Shown: positions 34,935 to 44,525 of the stretch, in pieces | Layout of the letters: each line of letters opens with the position of its first letter | Position numbering within the stretch: the first letter of the stretch is position 1 | Source: CBDFKJ01 sp965248805 | Lineage (GTDB): Bacteria; Pseudomonadota; Alphaproteobacteria; UBA6615 | Assembly: GCA_965248805.1 (NCBI GenBank) | Contig: CBDFKJ010000003.1 | Coordinates: forward strand, 62,001-126,000 | Direction: 5' to 3' | DNA: 64,000 nucleotides | Made by a program: the position numbers and the translations under genes | Notes under the pieces: generated by a model | The model's input: the letters and a program-made list of their open reading frames with translations, nothing else | Database searches by the model: none | What the model was told of the DNA's origin: nothing

Positions 34935-36050
34935 CTAGGCGGCGGACTCGGCGGGCGCGGTCTCGACCGGGTCCGGCAAACGCGCACCGTCAAGCTTTGC
35001 ACCGTCGAGCGTCGCGCCGGCCATGTTGGCATTCTGCAGCAAGGCTTGCGTCATGTCGGCCCGGCTGAAGTCGGCATTAGCGAGATTGGCGTGACGCAGA
35101 TCGGCGCCACGCAACCGGGCCTCAACCAGCTTGGCCTCGGACAGGTTCGTCGGCCAAAGCCTGCCGGTTGTTCGGCCGGCGCTGTCCTTCAGATCGACCG
35201 CGCCCATGCGGCACTTCTCCAGCGACGCCTCGGTCATGTCGACCGCGCGCATGTTGCAGCCCTCGATCTCGGCTTGATCAAACTTGGCGCCCGACAGATC
35301 GGCGCCTTCGAAATCCGACATCACAAACAGGCTGCGCGACAGATCGGCGCCACGTAGGATCGTGCCACGCAAGTTCGCGCCGCTCAGATTGGCGCCGGCC
35401 GGATCGATGAACGCGAGACCGACCCCCGACAGTTCCGCGCGCTTCCCGCTCTCACCGTTGCTATTGATCCACTCGAAATGCTCGCTCAGAATTTCCTGGA
35501 TGTAGGAGGAGAAGTTGGCGGCGGAGCGCACGATATTGGCGCCTGTGGTCTCGGCCTGCCCCAGATCAACACCGTTGAGGATCGCGCCGGCCAGATCGGC
35601 GTTGCGTAAATTGGCCCCGGCGATGTGTGCGCCGGTCAGATCGGCGTCCTGCAAGCAAGCGCCGGCCAGATTGACATTCTGCAGATCGGCACCCGCCAGG
35701 TTAGCGCCCGTCAGATTGGCGTTCTTCATCTTGGCGCCGCGCAAGACCGCCGCGTGCAAATCGGCATCGGCGAAGTTGCAATCCTGCAGGCTCGACCCGG
35801 CCAATTCGGCGCCATTGAGCTTGGCCCTGGCGAACGAGGCGCCATCGTAGTTGGAGCTGCGAACCGCGGCGCCGGTTGTGTCGCAATCGGCGCCCATGAT
35901 CCAGCCGCTGCGCAGATCGGCACCAGTCAAATTGGCACCATCGAGAACGGCGGCGGGCATATGCGCGCCTCTGAGGTCCGCCCCACTGAGGTTGGCGTTG
36001 CACGGGTCTGCCGCTTCCAACGTCGCTGAAAATAGATCGGCTTTCGTCAA
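34935..36050 (-). CDS. Pentapeptide-repeat protein
   Basis: 371 residues from a TTG, built almost wholly of Ala-x-Leu-x-x pentapeptides (Ala-Asn-Leu-Ser-Gly, Ala-Asp-Leu-Arg-Gly) that fold as a right-handed quadrilateral beta-helix. More pentapeptides lie in frame upstream of the TTG back to about 36112, where the frame closes with TAG. An ATG at about 36123 in another frame would be the true start if one base has been lost, so the N-terminus is uncertain. A non-repeat insert (Ser-Tyr-Ile-Gln-Glu-Ile-Leu-Ser-Glu-His) breaks the helix mid-protein. Some relatives protect gyrase, but no function can be assigned here. Confidence 0.8.
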   Translation of the reverse strand: MTKADLFSATLEAADPCNANLSGADLRGAHMPAAVLDGANLTGADLRSGWIMGADCDTTGAAVRSSNYDGASFARAKLNGAELAGSSLQDCNFADADLHAAVLRGAKMKNANLTGANLAGADLQNVNLAGACLQDADLTGAHIAGANLRNADLAGAILNGVDLGQAETTGANIVRSAANFSSYIQEILSEHFEWINSNGESGKRAELSGVGLAFIDPAGANLSGANLRGTILRGADLSRSLFVMSDFEGADLSGAKFDQAEIEGCNMRAVDMTEASLEKCRMGAVDLKDSAGRTTGRLWPTNLSEAKLVEARLRGADLRHANLANADFSRADMTQALLQNANMAGATLDGAKLDGARLPDPVETAPAESAA

Positions 36051-36283
36051 GTCGGCGCCGGCCAGAGCGCAACCGCTCAGATTGGCGCCGGCTAATTTCG
36101 CTTCCTTGAGATCCTAACATCGCCATGAGTCGGACGGAATCCCCCGCCACCCAGAGTTTTCACACGGTCTGCATCGTGAAGGACTACGTCCGCGAGCGCC
36201 AGCACCGGTCGCGGTGGATCAATTCCCTTCCTTGCTCAATGCGCGATCGGACACCTGCATGTCGATCTTGAGAACCACTGGAA

Positions 36284-38164
36284 TTAGGCCTGGGTGGCGA
36301 GTGCTTTGGCTGTCCCGACGAGGCGGTAGACGCGTACGGGTGCAGTGCGGCCCTTAACCTCCATCTCTCCGACCGGCTCGATATCGAAACTGCTGTCCAG
36401 ATCCGCGACTGTCGCCGCACTGATGCTGATTGCCACCTCGGCATCGGGGGTTACCTGTTTGCCGATCTGTTCCAACCGTTGCGCAACATTTACATCGTCG
36501 CCGATGACCGTGTAGTTGATCCGGTCCCGTGTTCCGATGTTGCCAACCGTCGCCTCGCCCGAATGGATGCCAATGCGCATGCATATCGGCAGTTCCGCGC
36601 GGTCGGCTCTCGCCTTGTTGTCTGCGGCTATGCCGGCACGGATGGCAAGCGCCGCACGGCAGGCGCGGATTGCCCGGTTCTTTTGCTTCTCAGGTGCGCC
36701 CCAAAAGGCCATGACGCTATCACCGATGAACTTGTCCACCGTGCCGCCTTCGGCCTCGATCTCACGTGTAACAATTGCAAAATGATGATTGAGCAGTGCC
36801 GCGATTTCCGCAGCGCCCTTGCCTTCCGAAACCGTCGAGTACCCGGCGATGTCGGTGAACATTACGGTCACATTCCGTCTGCCGGAGGCGAACGCGGCAA
36901 GATCACCCTCGCGGACCAACTGGCGCACCAGCGACCGCGGTACATAAGCCTGAAACCATTTTAGGGCGCCGGTCATCGCGTTGAAGGCGCTTGATTGCTC
37001 GTCCAACTCACGCACACGGCTGCGTGGTAGATCACTAATATCCTCGAGTTGCATCTCTCCCACCAGGCGTGCAGCGGACGACAGGCGGGCGACCGGTCGC
37101 GCCAAGCGCCATCCCATAAGCAAAGCCAGTGCAACCGAAAACACAAGTGCGATGAGGCCAGCAATGATCGAGTTTTGTAATCGATTCACCTCACCGGCGA
37201 CGACATCTTGGGGAAAATGCATGCCGACATACCAAGGTGTCCTGGTATAGGTTTCGAGCCTGCGGTAGATGAACACGTGCTCGACACCATCGATATCCGT
37301 CACGTGGCTCTGCAACGGTGGGCGGAGTTCAATTATGCTCGGCCGCATCGATTCCCGGTCCCACATTTGGCCCAGAATGCGGTCCCCGAAACCGTCTAGC
37401 CGAGGCAACGGATCCCGAAGAGAAAGACCTGGATAGCCTGCCTCCATGAGGCTATGGGCGAGTACCCTTTCCTCGCCGTACAGAACGAAAACGTTGGGGC
37501 CGAGATGTTCGACCGCCCGCTTCAGATATTCCGATAAGGTACGGACACCGATCGCCGCCACCAGGACGCCACGAAATTCACCCTCCTTCCGGACAGACGA
37601 CTGCCAACTCAAGATCGTTCGGTCGAAGTCAGGGCGATATGACGGCGGCCCCCAGATCGGTTCATCGCTGACGCGGCCGTAATCGAGTGCTTGCTTGACG
37701 GCGGTGTCGGCAGCGTAATCGACGCGATAACTCCGTGCCGGATCCGCCATCCTGTCGGCAATCACCGCCCCGCCGTCGGGGTAAAGAAACGCGAGTGCAC
37801 CGATCGCCGGGTCGGCCGCCATGGCGCCGAAAAGCAGTTTCTCCATCTGATCAAAATCGCTGACGTCCAAACTGCCTGCCTCCAGTGCGCGCGTCACGAA
37901 AGAGACTTGGTCGCGTGCCGACTTCAGATGGTCCTCAATCTCGCTTGTGATGATGCCAATGACAAGATCTGCTCGATCGCGCAACAGATCGACGGTATTG
38001 CGCGTGGCGCTGACGATAGCAAAACCCAGCACAAACAGGATGGCGACCGTGATCAGCGAGCCGAAGCTCAAAGCCAGAATCGACGCCAGAGAAAGGTGAT
38101 AATTCATGCGCGGCCAAGCAAAGGGATTGGATCGGGAAAAATTAGGCGTTTCTGGGGTGGCCAT
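36284..38164 (-). CDS. Membrane adenylate/guanylate cyclase with extracytoplasmic sensor
   Basis: 626 residues. A TM helix at about 26-52, a periplasmic dCache-like sensor to about 325, a second TM at about 328-350, then HAMP (Arg-Leu-Ala-Arg-Pro-Val-Ala-Arg-Leu) to about 400. A class III cyclase domain follows: Met-Phe-Thr-Asp-Ile-Ala-Gly-Tyr (metal Asp), Asp-Lys-Phe-Ile-Gly-Asp-Ser-Val-Met-Ala-Phe-Trp-Gly-Ala (second metal Asp), Ile-Gly-Asp-Asp-Val-Asn-Val-Ala-Gln-Arg-Leu-Glu. It turns an external signal into cyclic nucleotide. Intact and monocistronic. Confidence 0.9.
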   Translation of the reverse strand: MATPETPNFSRSNPFAWPRMNYHLSLASILALSFGSLITVAILFVLGFAIVSATRNTVDLLRDRADLVIGIITSEIEDHLKSARDQVSFVTRALEAGSLDVSDFDQMEKLLFGAMAADPAIGALAFLYPDGGAVIADRMADPARSYRVDYAADTAVKQALDYGRVSDEPIWGPPSYRPDFDRTILSWQSSVRKEGEFRGVLVAAIGVRTLSEYLKRAVEHLGPNVFVLYGEERVLAHSLMEAGYPGLSLRDPLPRLDGFGDRILGQMWDRESMRPSIIELRPPLQSHVTDIDGVEHVFIYRRLETYTRTPWYVGMHFPQDVVAGEVNRLQNSIIAGLIALVFSVALALLMGWRLARPVARLSSAARLVGEMQLEDISDLPRSRVRELDEQSSAFNAMTGALKWFQAYVPRSLVRQLVREGDLAAFASGRRNVTVMFTDIAGYSTVSEGKGAAEIAALLNHHFAIVTREIEAEGGTVDKFIGDSVMAFWGAPEKQKNRAIRACRAALAIRAGIAADNKARADRAELPICMRIGIHSGEATVGNIGTRDRINYTVIGDDVNVAQRLEQIGKQVTPDAEVAISISAATVADLDSSFDIEPVGEMEVKGRTAPVRVYRLVGTAKALATQA

Positions 38165-38497
38165 TAGTTCTCCGATCGCAAGGCGCGGCTGGGCCCGTCA
38201 GTGCGGGTCAACGAAAGCCGGGTCGACTGAGATATGCAGCATGCGCCACGAACGTCACGTTTCACTTCGTCGACCAGAGGAACAGCCACGCATGCACTTG
38301 GACCAAGCATGAAATCCCCCCGCATACGCCGCACGACCAGCGTGAATTGCATACGAAAAAGGGCGAAACATTCAAAGTCATTCTATTGGTGACTGTTACC
38401 TTGGCCCGTGAGTTATGGCTGAATGTCGGTTGTTGAAGCTTCGGCAGACCGGGAGCCTTCTGGAAGCTCATGATTGCATTGGAGAGCTATTTATAGG
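38165..38497. other. Intergenic, nothing recognised
   Basis: 333 bp between the cyclase and a PhyH fragment. No credible coding stretch or RNA gene is seen. The cyclase promoter must lie here. Confidence 0.4.
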
Positions 38498-38890
38498 CGG
38501 ATAAACCCGGCGTTTCACGATCTGATCTGGCATCCGCGTATCGTCGTGCCCTGCGCGCAACTCCTCGGGCGCGGCGTGCGCCTCATGTACGATCAGTTGT
38601 TCTGCAAGGCGGCAGACCGGGGCGGCAGCGTGACGTGGCACCAGGACTATTCCTACTGGACTTACACCCAGCCCATGGCGCATGCGAGCTGCTTCATCGC
38701 GCTGGACGATGCCACGATCGAGAGCGGCTGCGTGCAGTATGTGCCGGGGAGCCACCGCTGGACCCGCAGCGCGAAGCTGAACACCGACGCCGTATGGGCT
38801 ACGAAACTGGACGACGTGCCCATGCTCGCATCGCTGTACGAGTGCTACGACTTCACCAACGTACCACGCAGTCCGAGCGGCACCGGATAG
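38498..38890 (+). pseudogene. Phytanoyl-CoA dioxygenase (PhyH) family fragment
   Basis: About 115 codons of a 2-oxoglutarate/Fe(II) dioxygenase core: Gln-Leu-Leu-Gly, Thr-Trp-His-Gln-Asp-Tyr-Ser-Tyr-Trp with the metal-binding His-x-Asp, Ala-Leu-Asp-Asp-Ala-Thr, and Cys-Val-Gln-Tyr-Val-Pro-Gly-Ser-His-Arg-Trp. The N-terminal third and the C-terminal third with the distal metal His are missing; the open frame ends in unrelated sequence. It cannot be catalytic. Confidence 0.75.
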
Positions 38891-38995
38891 GGCAACACAC
38901 CTTGCCACACCGGGCCGTCGGCGAGGCGCGCGGCGTCGAACACGCTGAGCCCCGTGACGCGCCGTTGGACATCGAGCAGAGCGATTTGGTTTCAA
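38845..38995 (-). pseudogene. Carotenoid oxygenase family, C-terminal fragment
   Basis: Minus-strand frame reading Val-Phe-Asp-Ala-Ala-Arg-Leu-Ala-Asp-Gly-Pro-Val, then Leu-Pro-Tyr-Pro-Val-Pro-Leu-Gly-Leu-Arg-Gly-Thr-Leu-Val and a stop. This is the usual last segment of RPE65/apocarotenoid oxygenases. Everything upstream is gone. It overlaps the end of the PhyH fragment tail-to-tail. Confidence 0.6.
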
Positions 38996-39072
38996 ACTTT
39001 CACCAGTCTAGCGTTGCTGCGTTGGAGATAATTCGCGATTGCTGTCGCATAGAGACCCATACCCGGACCAAA

Positions 39073-40162
39073 CTAGTGGATTGATTCCAACGTTTGGAAC
39101 CCTCGGTTTCGGGCTGCGATGATGTCGTCGGGGTCGGCTTTCCATATGAATGGCTGTGGGTTGGCCGCATTGTATTCGCGGACGAAGCGGTTGATTGCGG
39201 CCTGGAGATCGACGACGGAATGGAAGACGCCGTGCTTGAGCCGCCGCCGGGTGAGTTTTGCGAAGAAGCCCTCGACGGCATTGAGCCACGAGCAGGAGGT
39301 CGGTGTGAAGTGGAAAGTCCAGCGCGGATGGCGGGCGAGCCAGGCGCGGACCTTGTCCTTGTTGTGCGCCGCGTAGTTGTCGACGATCGCGTGGATGGCC
39401 TTGTCCGCCGGCACCGTGCGCTCGATGCGGTTGAGGAAGCGGATGAACTCCTGATGGCGGTGGCGCTGCATGTTCTGGCCGATCACCGTTCCGTCCAGAA
39501 CGTTGAGCGCCGCAAACAGCGTGGTCGTGCCGTGCCGTTTGTAGTCATGGGTCATGGTGCCGGCGCGTCCCTTCTTCATCGGCAGACCGGCGGTCGAGCG
39601 CCTGGATCTGTGACTTCTCATCGATCGACAACACCACCGCATGGGCCGGCGGGTCGACATACAGGCCGACGATATCGGTGAGTTTCTCGGCGAAGGCAGG
39701 GTCGGTCGACAGCTTGAAGTTGCGCCAGCGGTGCGGGCTGAGACCGTGAGCCTTCCAGATCGCCTGCACCGTCGAGGCGGCAATACCGGCCGCCCTGGCC
39801 ATCGCGCGCAACGTCCAGTGGGTCGCCTCAAACGGCGGCGGTTGCTGCGTCAGGCGCACGATCTCGGCGACACGATCGAGCGGGACCGGCGCCTCGCCGG
39901 GCGGACGGGACTTGTCGCGAAGCAGGCCGCCGACACCCTCGTGCATGAACCGCTCTTGCCAGCGCCACACGCAGGTCTTGGACTTGCCGGTCTCGGTCAT
40001 GATCGCCGAGGTGCCCAGACCCTCGCCGCTGAGAAGGACAATATGTGCCCGCCAGACGTGTTTCTGCGGGCTCTTGGGATCCGCGACGACCGCGCGCAAT
40101 CGCTGACGGTCGCCGGCGGATAGGGTGAAGGAGATTCCACTGCGCATGCGCCAGATTCGCAT
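39073..40162 (-). pseudogene. IS630 transposase, broken by 7-bp insertion
   Basis: The first segment, 40162-39545, ends after Arg-Arg-His-His-Asp-Pro. The second, in another frame to 39073, carries the remaining catalytic Asp and Glu. The lesion and most polymorphisms match copy 1, with private changes such as Met for Ile in Ala-x-Ala-Arg-Ala-Ala-Gly and Glu for Lys near Pro-Gly-x-Ala-Pro. Confidence 0.9.
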
Positions 40163-40216
40163 AACACAGCAAAATACGGAATCCCAATTCGGACTCTTTC
40201 ATTCCAATCAATCCAC
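39076..40216 (-). mobile_element. IS630-family insertion sequence, copy with 7-bp insertion
   Basis: 1141 bp, TA flanks at 39074-39075 and 40217-40218. It carries the same heptamer insertion as the 2198-3338 copy. Confidence 0.92.
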
Positions 40217-40306
40217 TAGTAACTCTGCCAATGGCAGTTCGGAGGCCCGACCTTGTGGCCAGTGTTCTGTTTGGATATTCTCCATGCTCATGATGGAGGC
40301 ATGCCA

Positions 40307-41172
40307 ATGAGACCGATTCAACATTTTGCAGCGGCCCTCGTCTTGGCCGCCATGCTTTGGGGTTGCGCCAACCTCCCGTCCGCGCCGGCGGACGAGGCGC
40401 CGCAGGCCACGCCCATCGCTGCCGAACCGGCGACCGCGGTGCAAGTCGCGTCCGTCGAAGGCATCACCGAGTACCGGCTGGACAACGGCCTGCGATTTCT
40501 GCTGTTCCCCGACCAGAGCAATCAGCAGATCACCGTCAACATCATCTATGACGTGGGTTCGCGCCACGAGGGCTACGGCGAGACGGGCATGGCGCATCTG
40601 CTCGAACACCTGCTCTTCAAGGGTTCGACGAACCACCCGGACATTCCCGCGGAACAGGCCGAGCACGGCAACTCTCGCGGCGGCAACACATGGTTCGACC
40701 GCACCAACTACTACGAGACTTTCCAGGCTAGCGAGGAGAACCTCGACTGGGCGCTGGATCTGGAAGCCGATCGCATGGTCAACTCGTTCATCGCCGCGAA
40801 AGACCTCGAGTCCGAGATGACAGTGGTGCGCAACGAGTGGAAGCGGAACGAGAACAGCCCCAGCAGCGTGCTCTGGGATCGCGTCCTGTCCTCCGCCTAC
40901 CTATAGCACAACTACGGCAACACCACGATCGGCGCCCGATCGGACATCGAGAACGTGCCCATCGAGCGCCTGCAGGCCTTCTACCGGAAATACTACCAGC
41001 CCGACAACGCTGTGCTGGTGGTCGCCGGGCGTTTCGACCCCGAGCGGGCGGTGGAACTTGTCGAGGAGAAGTTCGGCCCCATCCCGCGCTCGGATCGCAG
41101 TGGCGCCAACCGGTTGTTCAAGACCTACACCGCCGAGCCCGCTCAGGACGGTGAGCGCGCGGTGACTCTGGA
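40307..41172 (+). pseudogene. M16 family zinc metallopeptidase lipoprotein, truncated
   Basis: Starts at 40307 after GATGGAGG. The N-terminus is a lipoprotein signal (Met-Leu-Trp-Gly-Cys). The catalytic zinc motif inverted His-x-x-Glu-His appears as His-Leu-Leu-Glu-His at about residue 100. A TAG at 40904-40906 replaces what is probably a Trp codon before His-Asn-Tyr-Gly-Asn-Thr-Thr-Ile-Gly. The frame stays open past it (Tyr-Tyr-Gln-Pro-Asp-Asn-Ala-Val-Leu-Val-Val-Ala-Gly) to about 41172, where it fuses to an inverted group II intron fragment. The C-terminal half is absent. Confidence 0.82.
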
Positions 41173-41660
41173 GATCTCATCGAAGAAGCCGCGGATATCT
41201 GCATCCACGATCCAGTGCACCTCGCGCCGTTCGATACCGTAGGCCAGGGCATCGAGCGCATCATGCGCCCCGCGCCCCGGTCGGAATCCATAGCTGAACC
41301 CCAGGAAAGCCACCTCATAGATCGGCGTCAGAAGCACGTCGACCACCGCCCTTTGAACAATCTTGTCCTCAAGTGCCGCGATCCCGAGCGGGCGTGTGCC
41401 CCCGTCCGGCTTCAGGATGTTCACCCGCCGGACCGGCGTCGCTCGATAAACGCCGCTGTGTACACGCTGGTGCAGATCGAGCAGTCGCTCGTCCAGTCCC
41501 GAGGCGTACGCGCGCCATGTCACGCCGTCGACACCCGGGGCCGCGTCTCGCTTCAACGCAAGATACGCCTCCCCCAGCGCCAGGGGCGTGATGTGGTGCA
41601 GCAGCGCCGTCAGTCGCTCCCGTGGCTTCCTCTTGACGAATAGCCTGTCCCCGTCAGCGC
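41172..41660 (-). pseudogene. Group II intron reverse transcriptase/maturase fragment
   Basis: About 160 codons: Gly-Val-Asp-Gly-Val-Thr-Trp (RT0/1), Arg-Pro-Leu-Gly-Ile-Ala-Ala-Leu-Glu-Asp-Lys (RT2), Phe-Ser-Tyr-Gly-Phe-Arg-Pro-Gly-Arg (RT2a) and Val-Asp-Ala-Asp-Ile-Arg-Gly-Phe-Phe-Asp-Glu-Ile (RT3). It stops before the catalytic YADD motif, cut at the junction with the M16 gene. No intron RNA domain V was identified. Confidence 0.82.
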
Positions 41661-41679
41661 CTATGAGACAGATTGCGGG

Positions 41680-43011
41680 TATTGAATAACGGAGGATTTC
41701 TGGCTCATCGTAACCGCCAAGGAGTGGAGATGAGACAGAAATCCGGAACCCGAGAATCGTCGTCTGAGCGGCTTGTCAAGAACATCCGCCGGGTGACCCG
41801 CAAGCAATATTCCTCTGAGGAAAAAATCCGCCTCGTGTTGGATGGTCTGCGCGGTGAGTTCAGCATTGCCGAGCTGTGCCGGCGTGAGGGTATCGCCGAG
41901 AGCCTTTATTACAGCTGGTCCAAGGAGTTCCTGGAGGCCGGCAAGCGCCGGCTGGCGGGCGATACGGCGCGTGCAGCAACCAGCAGCGAGGTCACGGACC
42001 TTCGCCAGGAGGCGCGGCAGCTGAAGGAAGTCGTCGCCGAGCAGGCCTTGGAACTGCGGCTGCTCAAAAAAAGCATGATAGCGGATGGGGGAGAATGAGA
42101 TACCCGGCCACCGAGAAACTGGAAATCATCCGCCTGGTCGAGCAATCCCGTCTGCCGGTACGCCGAACGCTGGACAAGCTCGGTATCCTGCCCGCGCGAT
42201 TTTACCGATGGTACGACCGCTACCAGAGCGGCGGGTACGAGGCACTGAAAGACAGACCACCCAGGCCGAAGCAGGTCTGGAACCGTATCCCGGATGATGT
42301 TCGGGGGCGGGTCTTACGACTGGCCCTGGACGCGCCTGAACTGTCGCCACGTGAGCTGGCGACGCGCTTTATCGACACCGAAGGCTATTTTGTCTCAGAA
42401 GCTTCGGTCTACCGGCTGCTCAAGGCACACGAGCTGATCACCAGTCCAGCCTTCGTTGTGATCAAGGCCGCCGCCGAGTTCAAGGACAAGACCGTCAGGC
42501 CCAATCAGCTGTGGCAGACAGACTTCACCTACCTCAAGGTCATCGGTTGGGGCTGGTTCTATCTCTCGACCATCCTCGACGACTTCTCGCGCTATATCAT
42601 CGCCTGGAAACTCTGCACGACGATGCGGACCGAAGACGTCACCGACACGCTGGAACTGGCGCTCAAGGCATCAGGCTGCGATCAGGCGAAGGTCGTCCAT
42701 AGGCCACGGCTGTTGTCCGACAACGGATCCAGCTATATCTCCGGCGACTTGGCCGAATGGCTCGATGATCAGAGCATGGAGCATGTCCGTGGCGCCCCTT
42801 ACCATCCCCAGACCCAGGGCAAGATCGAGTGCTGGCACCAGACCCTCAAGAACCGCATCCTGCTGGAGAACTATTATCTGCCCGGTGATCTCGAAGCCCA
42901 GCTCGGCGCCTTCGTCGAGCACTACAACCACCGGCGCTACCACGAGAGCTTGAATAACCTCACGCCCGCCGATGTCTACTTCGGTAAAATTCGGGTGTTA
43001 ATTCCTGGCAG
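41680..43011 (+). mobile_element. IS3-family insertion sequence (boundaries approximate)
   Basis: Two overlapping genes of IS3 type. I could not identify clean terminal repeats; the right limit is set by where the TAXI protein reading frame resumes (43012) and the left by the end of the group II fragment. Confidence 0.7.
41730..42098 (+). CDS. IS3 OrfA, HTH transposase subunit
   Basis: 122 residues from the ATG at 41730 after GGAG. A HTH_Tnp_1 domain (Tyr-Ser-Ser-Glu-Glu-Lys-Ile-Arg-Leu-Val-Leu...Ile-Ala-Glu-Leu-Cys-Arg-Arg-Glu-Gly-Ile) is followed by a leucine-zipper-like helix. It ends with ATGA overlap to OrfB. The stop-start overlap implies coupling rather than the classical -1 slippery fusion. 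Confidence 0.85.
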   Translation: MRQKSGTRESSSERLVKNIRRVTRKQYSSEEKIRLVLDGLRGEFSIAELCRREGIAESLYYSWSKEFLEAGKRRLAGDTARAATSSEVTDLRQEARQLKEVVAEQALELRLLKKSMIADGGE

Positions 43012-43018
43012 GATCTGA
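42095..43018 (+). CDS. IS3 OrfB, DDE integrase-type transposase
   Basis: 307 residues. An N-terminal HTH (Leu-Asp-Lys-Leu-Gly-Ile...Phe-Tyr-Arg-Trp-Tyr) is followed by a retroviral-type integrase core: Trp-Gln-Thr-Asp-Phe-Thr-Tyr (Asp), Leu-Leu-Ser-Asp-Asn-Gly-Ser (Asp) and His-Pro-Gln-Thr-Gln-Gly-Lys-Ile-Glu (Glu), then His-Tyr-Asn-His-Arg-Arg-Tyr-His-Glu-Ser-Leu. All DDE residues are present. The stop lies at the very end of the element, overlapping the truncated TAXI gene. Confidence 0.9.
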   Translation: MRYPATEKLEIIRLVEQSRLPVRRTLDKLGILPARFYRWYDRYQSGGYEALKDRPPRPKQVWNRIPDDVRGRVLRLALDAPELSPRELATRFIDTEGYFVSEASVYRLLKAHELITSPAFVVIKAAAEFKDKTVRPNQLWQTDFTYLKVIGWGWFYLSTILDDFSRYIIAWKLCTTMRTEDVTDTLELALKASGCDQAKVVHRPRLLSDNGSSYISGDLAEWLDDQSMEHVRGAPYHPQTQGKIECWHQTLKNRILLENYYLPGDLEAQLGAFVEHYNHRRYHESLNNLTPADVYFGKIRVLIPGRI

Positions 43019-43572
43019 AGGGCAAGCGGTTCAACATCGGCAATCCCGGCTCCGGCCAGCGCGGCACAACCGAGGTGCTGCTCGCCGCCCATGGGTGGAC
43101 GACCGCCGACTTTCAGGCCACGACCGAGTTGACGTCCACTGAACAGTCCAAGGCGCTTTGCGACGGCGACATAGACGCCTACGGTTACACGGTGGGCGTG
43201 CCGAATGCCGGCGTCTCCGTGGCCACGGACGGCTGTAACGCAAAGATCATCAATCTTAGGGACGCGGTTGTCGACGGTCTGGTGGAGCAGAACCCATACT
43301 ACGCGTATACCACCATTCCTCAGGGTACTTACAAGACTAGCGACGCGGACGTGACGACATTCGGTGTCATGGCAACATTTGTCACCAGCGCCGATGTGCC
43401 GGAGCAGATTGTCTATGAGTTGACGCGAGCCGTGTTCGAAAACCTCGACGACTTTCGAACTCTACATCCCGCGTTCGCCAACCTGGACCCGGCCAACATG
43501 ATCAAGGACGCATTGTCGGCGCCCCTGCATCCGGGGGCGGCTAAGTACTACCAGGAAAAAGGCTGGATGTGA
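43012..43572 (+). pseudogene. TAXI-family TRAP substrate-binding protein, C-terminal half
   Basis: About 186 codons from Asp-Leu-Lys-Gly-Lys-Arg-Phe-Asn-Ile-Gly-Asn-Pro-Gly-Ser-Gly to Pro-Leu-His-Pro-Gly-Ala-Ala-Lys-Tyr-Tyr-x-Glu-Lys-Gly-Trp, the second lobe of a TAXI binding protein. The signal peptide and first lobe have been replaced by the IS3 element. It precedes the TRAP permease, so it was that transporter's own binding subunit. Confidence 0.85.
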
Positions 43573-43581
43573 CGAACTGAC

Positions 43582-43624
43582 GAAGCGGCCTGCGCGCCCT
43601 CAGCGGTGATGCAGGCCGCCTTCG
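43582..43624 (+). terminator. Strong hairpin after the TAXI gene
   Basis: A GAAGCGGCCTGC arm pairs with GCAGGCCGCCTTC around a 16-nt loop, 10 bp after the stop codon. There is no T-run, so it is more likely an mRNA-stabilising or attenuating stem between binding-protein and permease genes than an intrinsic terminator. Confidence 0.5.
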
Positions 43625-43647
43625 CACAGCCGGCGGAACGGTATCTA

Positions 43648-44525
43648 GTGGAGGGATCGGAACGAAAGAGTCCGAATTGGGATTCCGTATTTTGCTGTGG
43701 TATGCGCCCGGCAAGGCGCCGGTCCCGCTCGATCGTGTCGCCGAGATCGTGCGCCTGACGCAGCAACCGCCGCCGTTTGAGGCGACCCACTGGACGTTGC
43801 GCGCGATGGCCAGGGCGGCCGGTATTGCCGCCTCGACGGTGCAGGCGATCTGGAAGGCTCACGGTCTCAGCCCGCACCGCTGGCGCAACTTCAAGCTGTC
43901 GACCGACCCTGCCTTCGCCGAGAAACTCACCGATATCGTCGGCCTGTATGTCGACCCGCCGGCCCATGCGGTGGTGTTGTCGATCGATGAGAAGTCACAG
44001 ATCCAGGCGCTCGACCGCCGGTCTGCCGATGAAGAAGGGACGCGCCGGCACCATGACTACAAACGGCACGGCACGACCACGCTGTTTGCGGCGCTCAACG
44101 TTCTGGACGGAACGGTGATCGGCCAGAACATGCAGCGCCACCGCCATCAGGAGTTCATCCGCTTCCTCAACCGCATCGAGCGCACGGTGCCGGCGGACAA
44201 GGCCATCCACGCGATCGTCGACAACTACGCGGCGCACAACAAGGACAAGGTCCGCGCCTGGCTCGCCCGCCATCCGCGCTGGACTTTCCACTTCACACCG
44301 ACCTCCTGCTCGTGGCTCAATGCCGTCGAGGGCTTCTTCGCAAAACTCACCCGGCGGCGGCTCAAGCACGGCGTCTTCCATTCCGTCGTCGATCTCCAGG
44401 CCGCAATCAACCGCTTCGTCCGCGAATACAATGCGGCCAACCCACAGCCATTCATATCGAAAGCCGACCCCGACGACATCATCGCAGCCCGAAACCGAGG
44501 GTTCCAAACGTTGGAATCAATCCAC
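43648..44525 (+). mobile_element. IS630 deletion derivative (878 bp), copy B
   Basis: Same 256-bp deletion and same GTGGAGGG left end as 27703-28580; TA flanks at 43646-43647 and 44526-44527. It lies between the TAXI fragment and the TRAP permease. Confidence 0.92.

Noticed and set aside
36125..36271. 48-codon plus-strand ORF before the cyclase/pentapeptide pair
   Set aside because: It has no ribosome site, overlaps the likely true start of the pentapeptide gene and shows no recognisable pattern.
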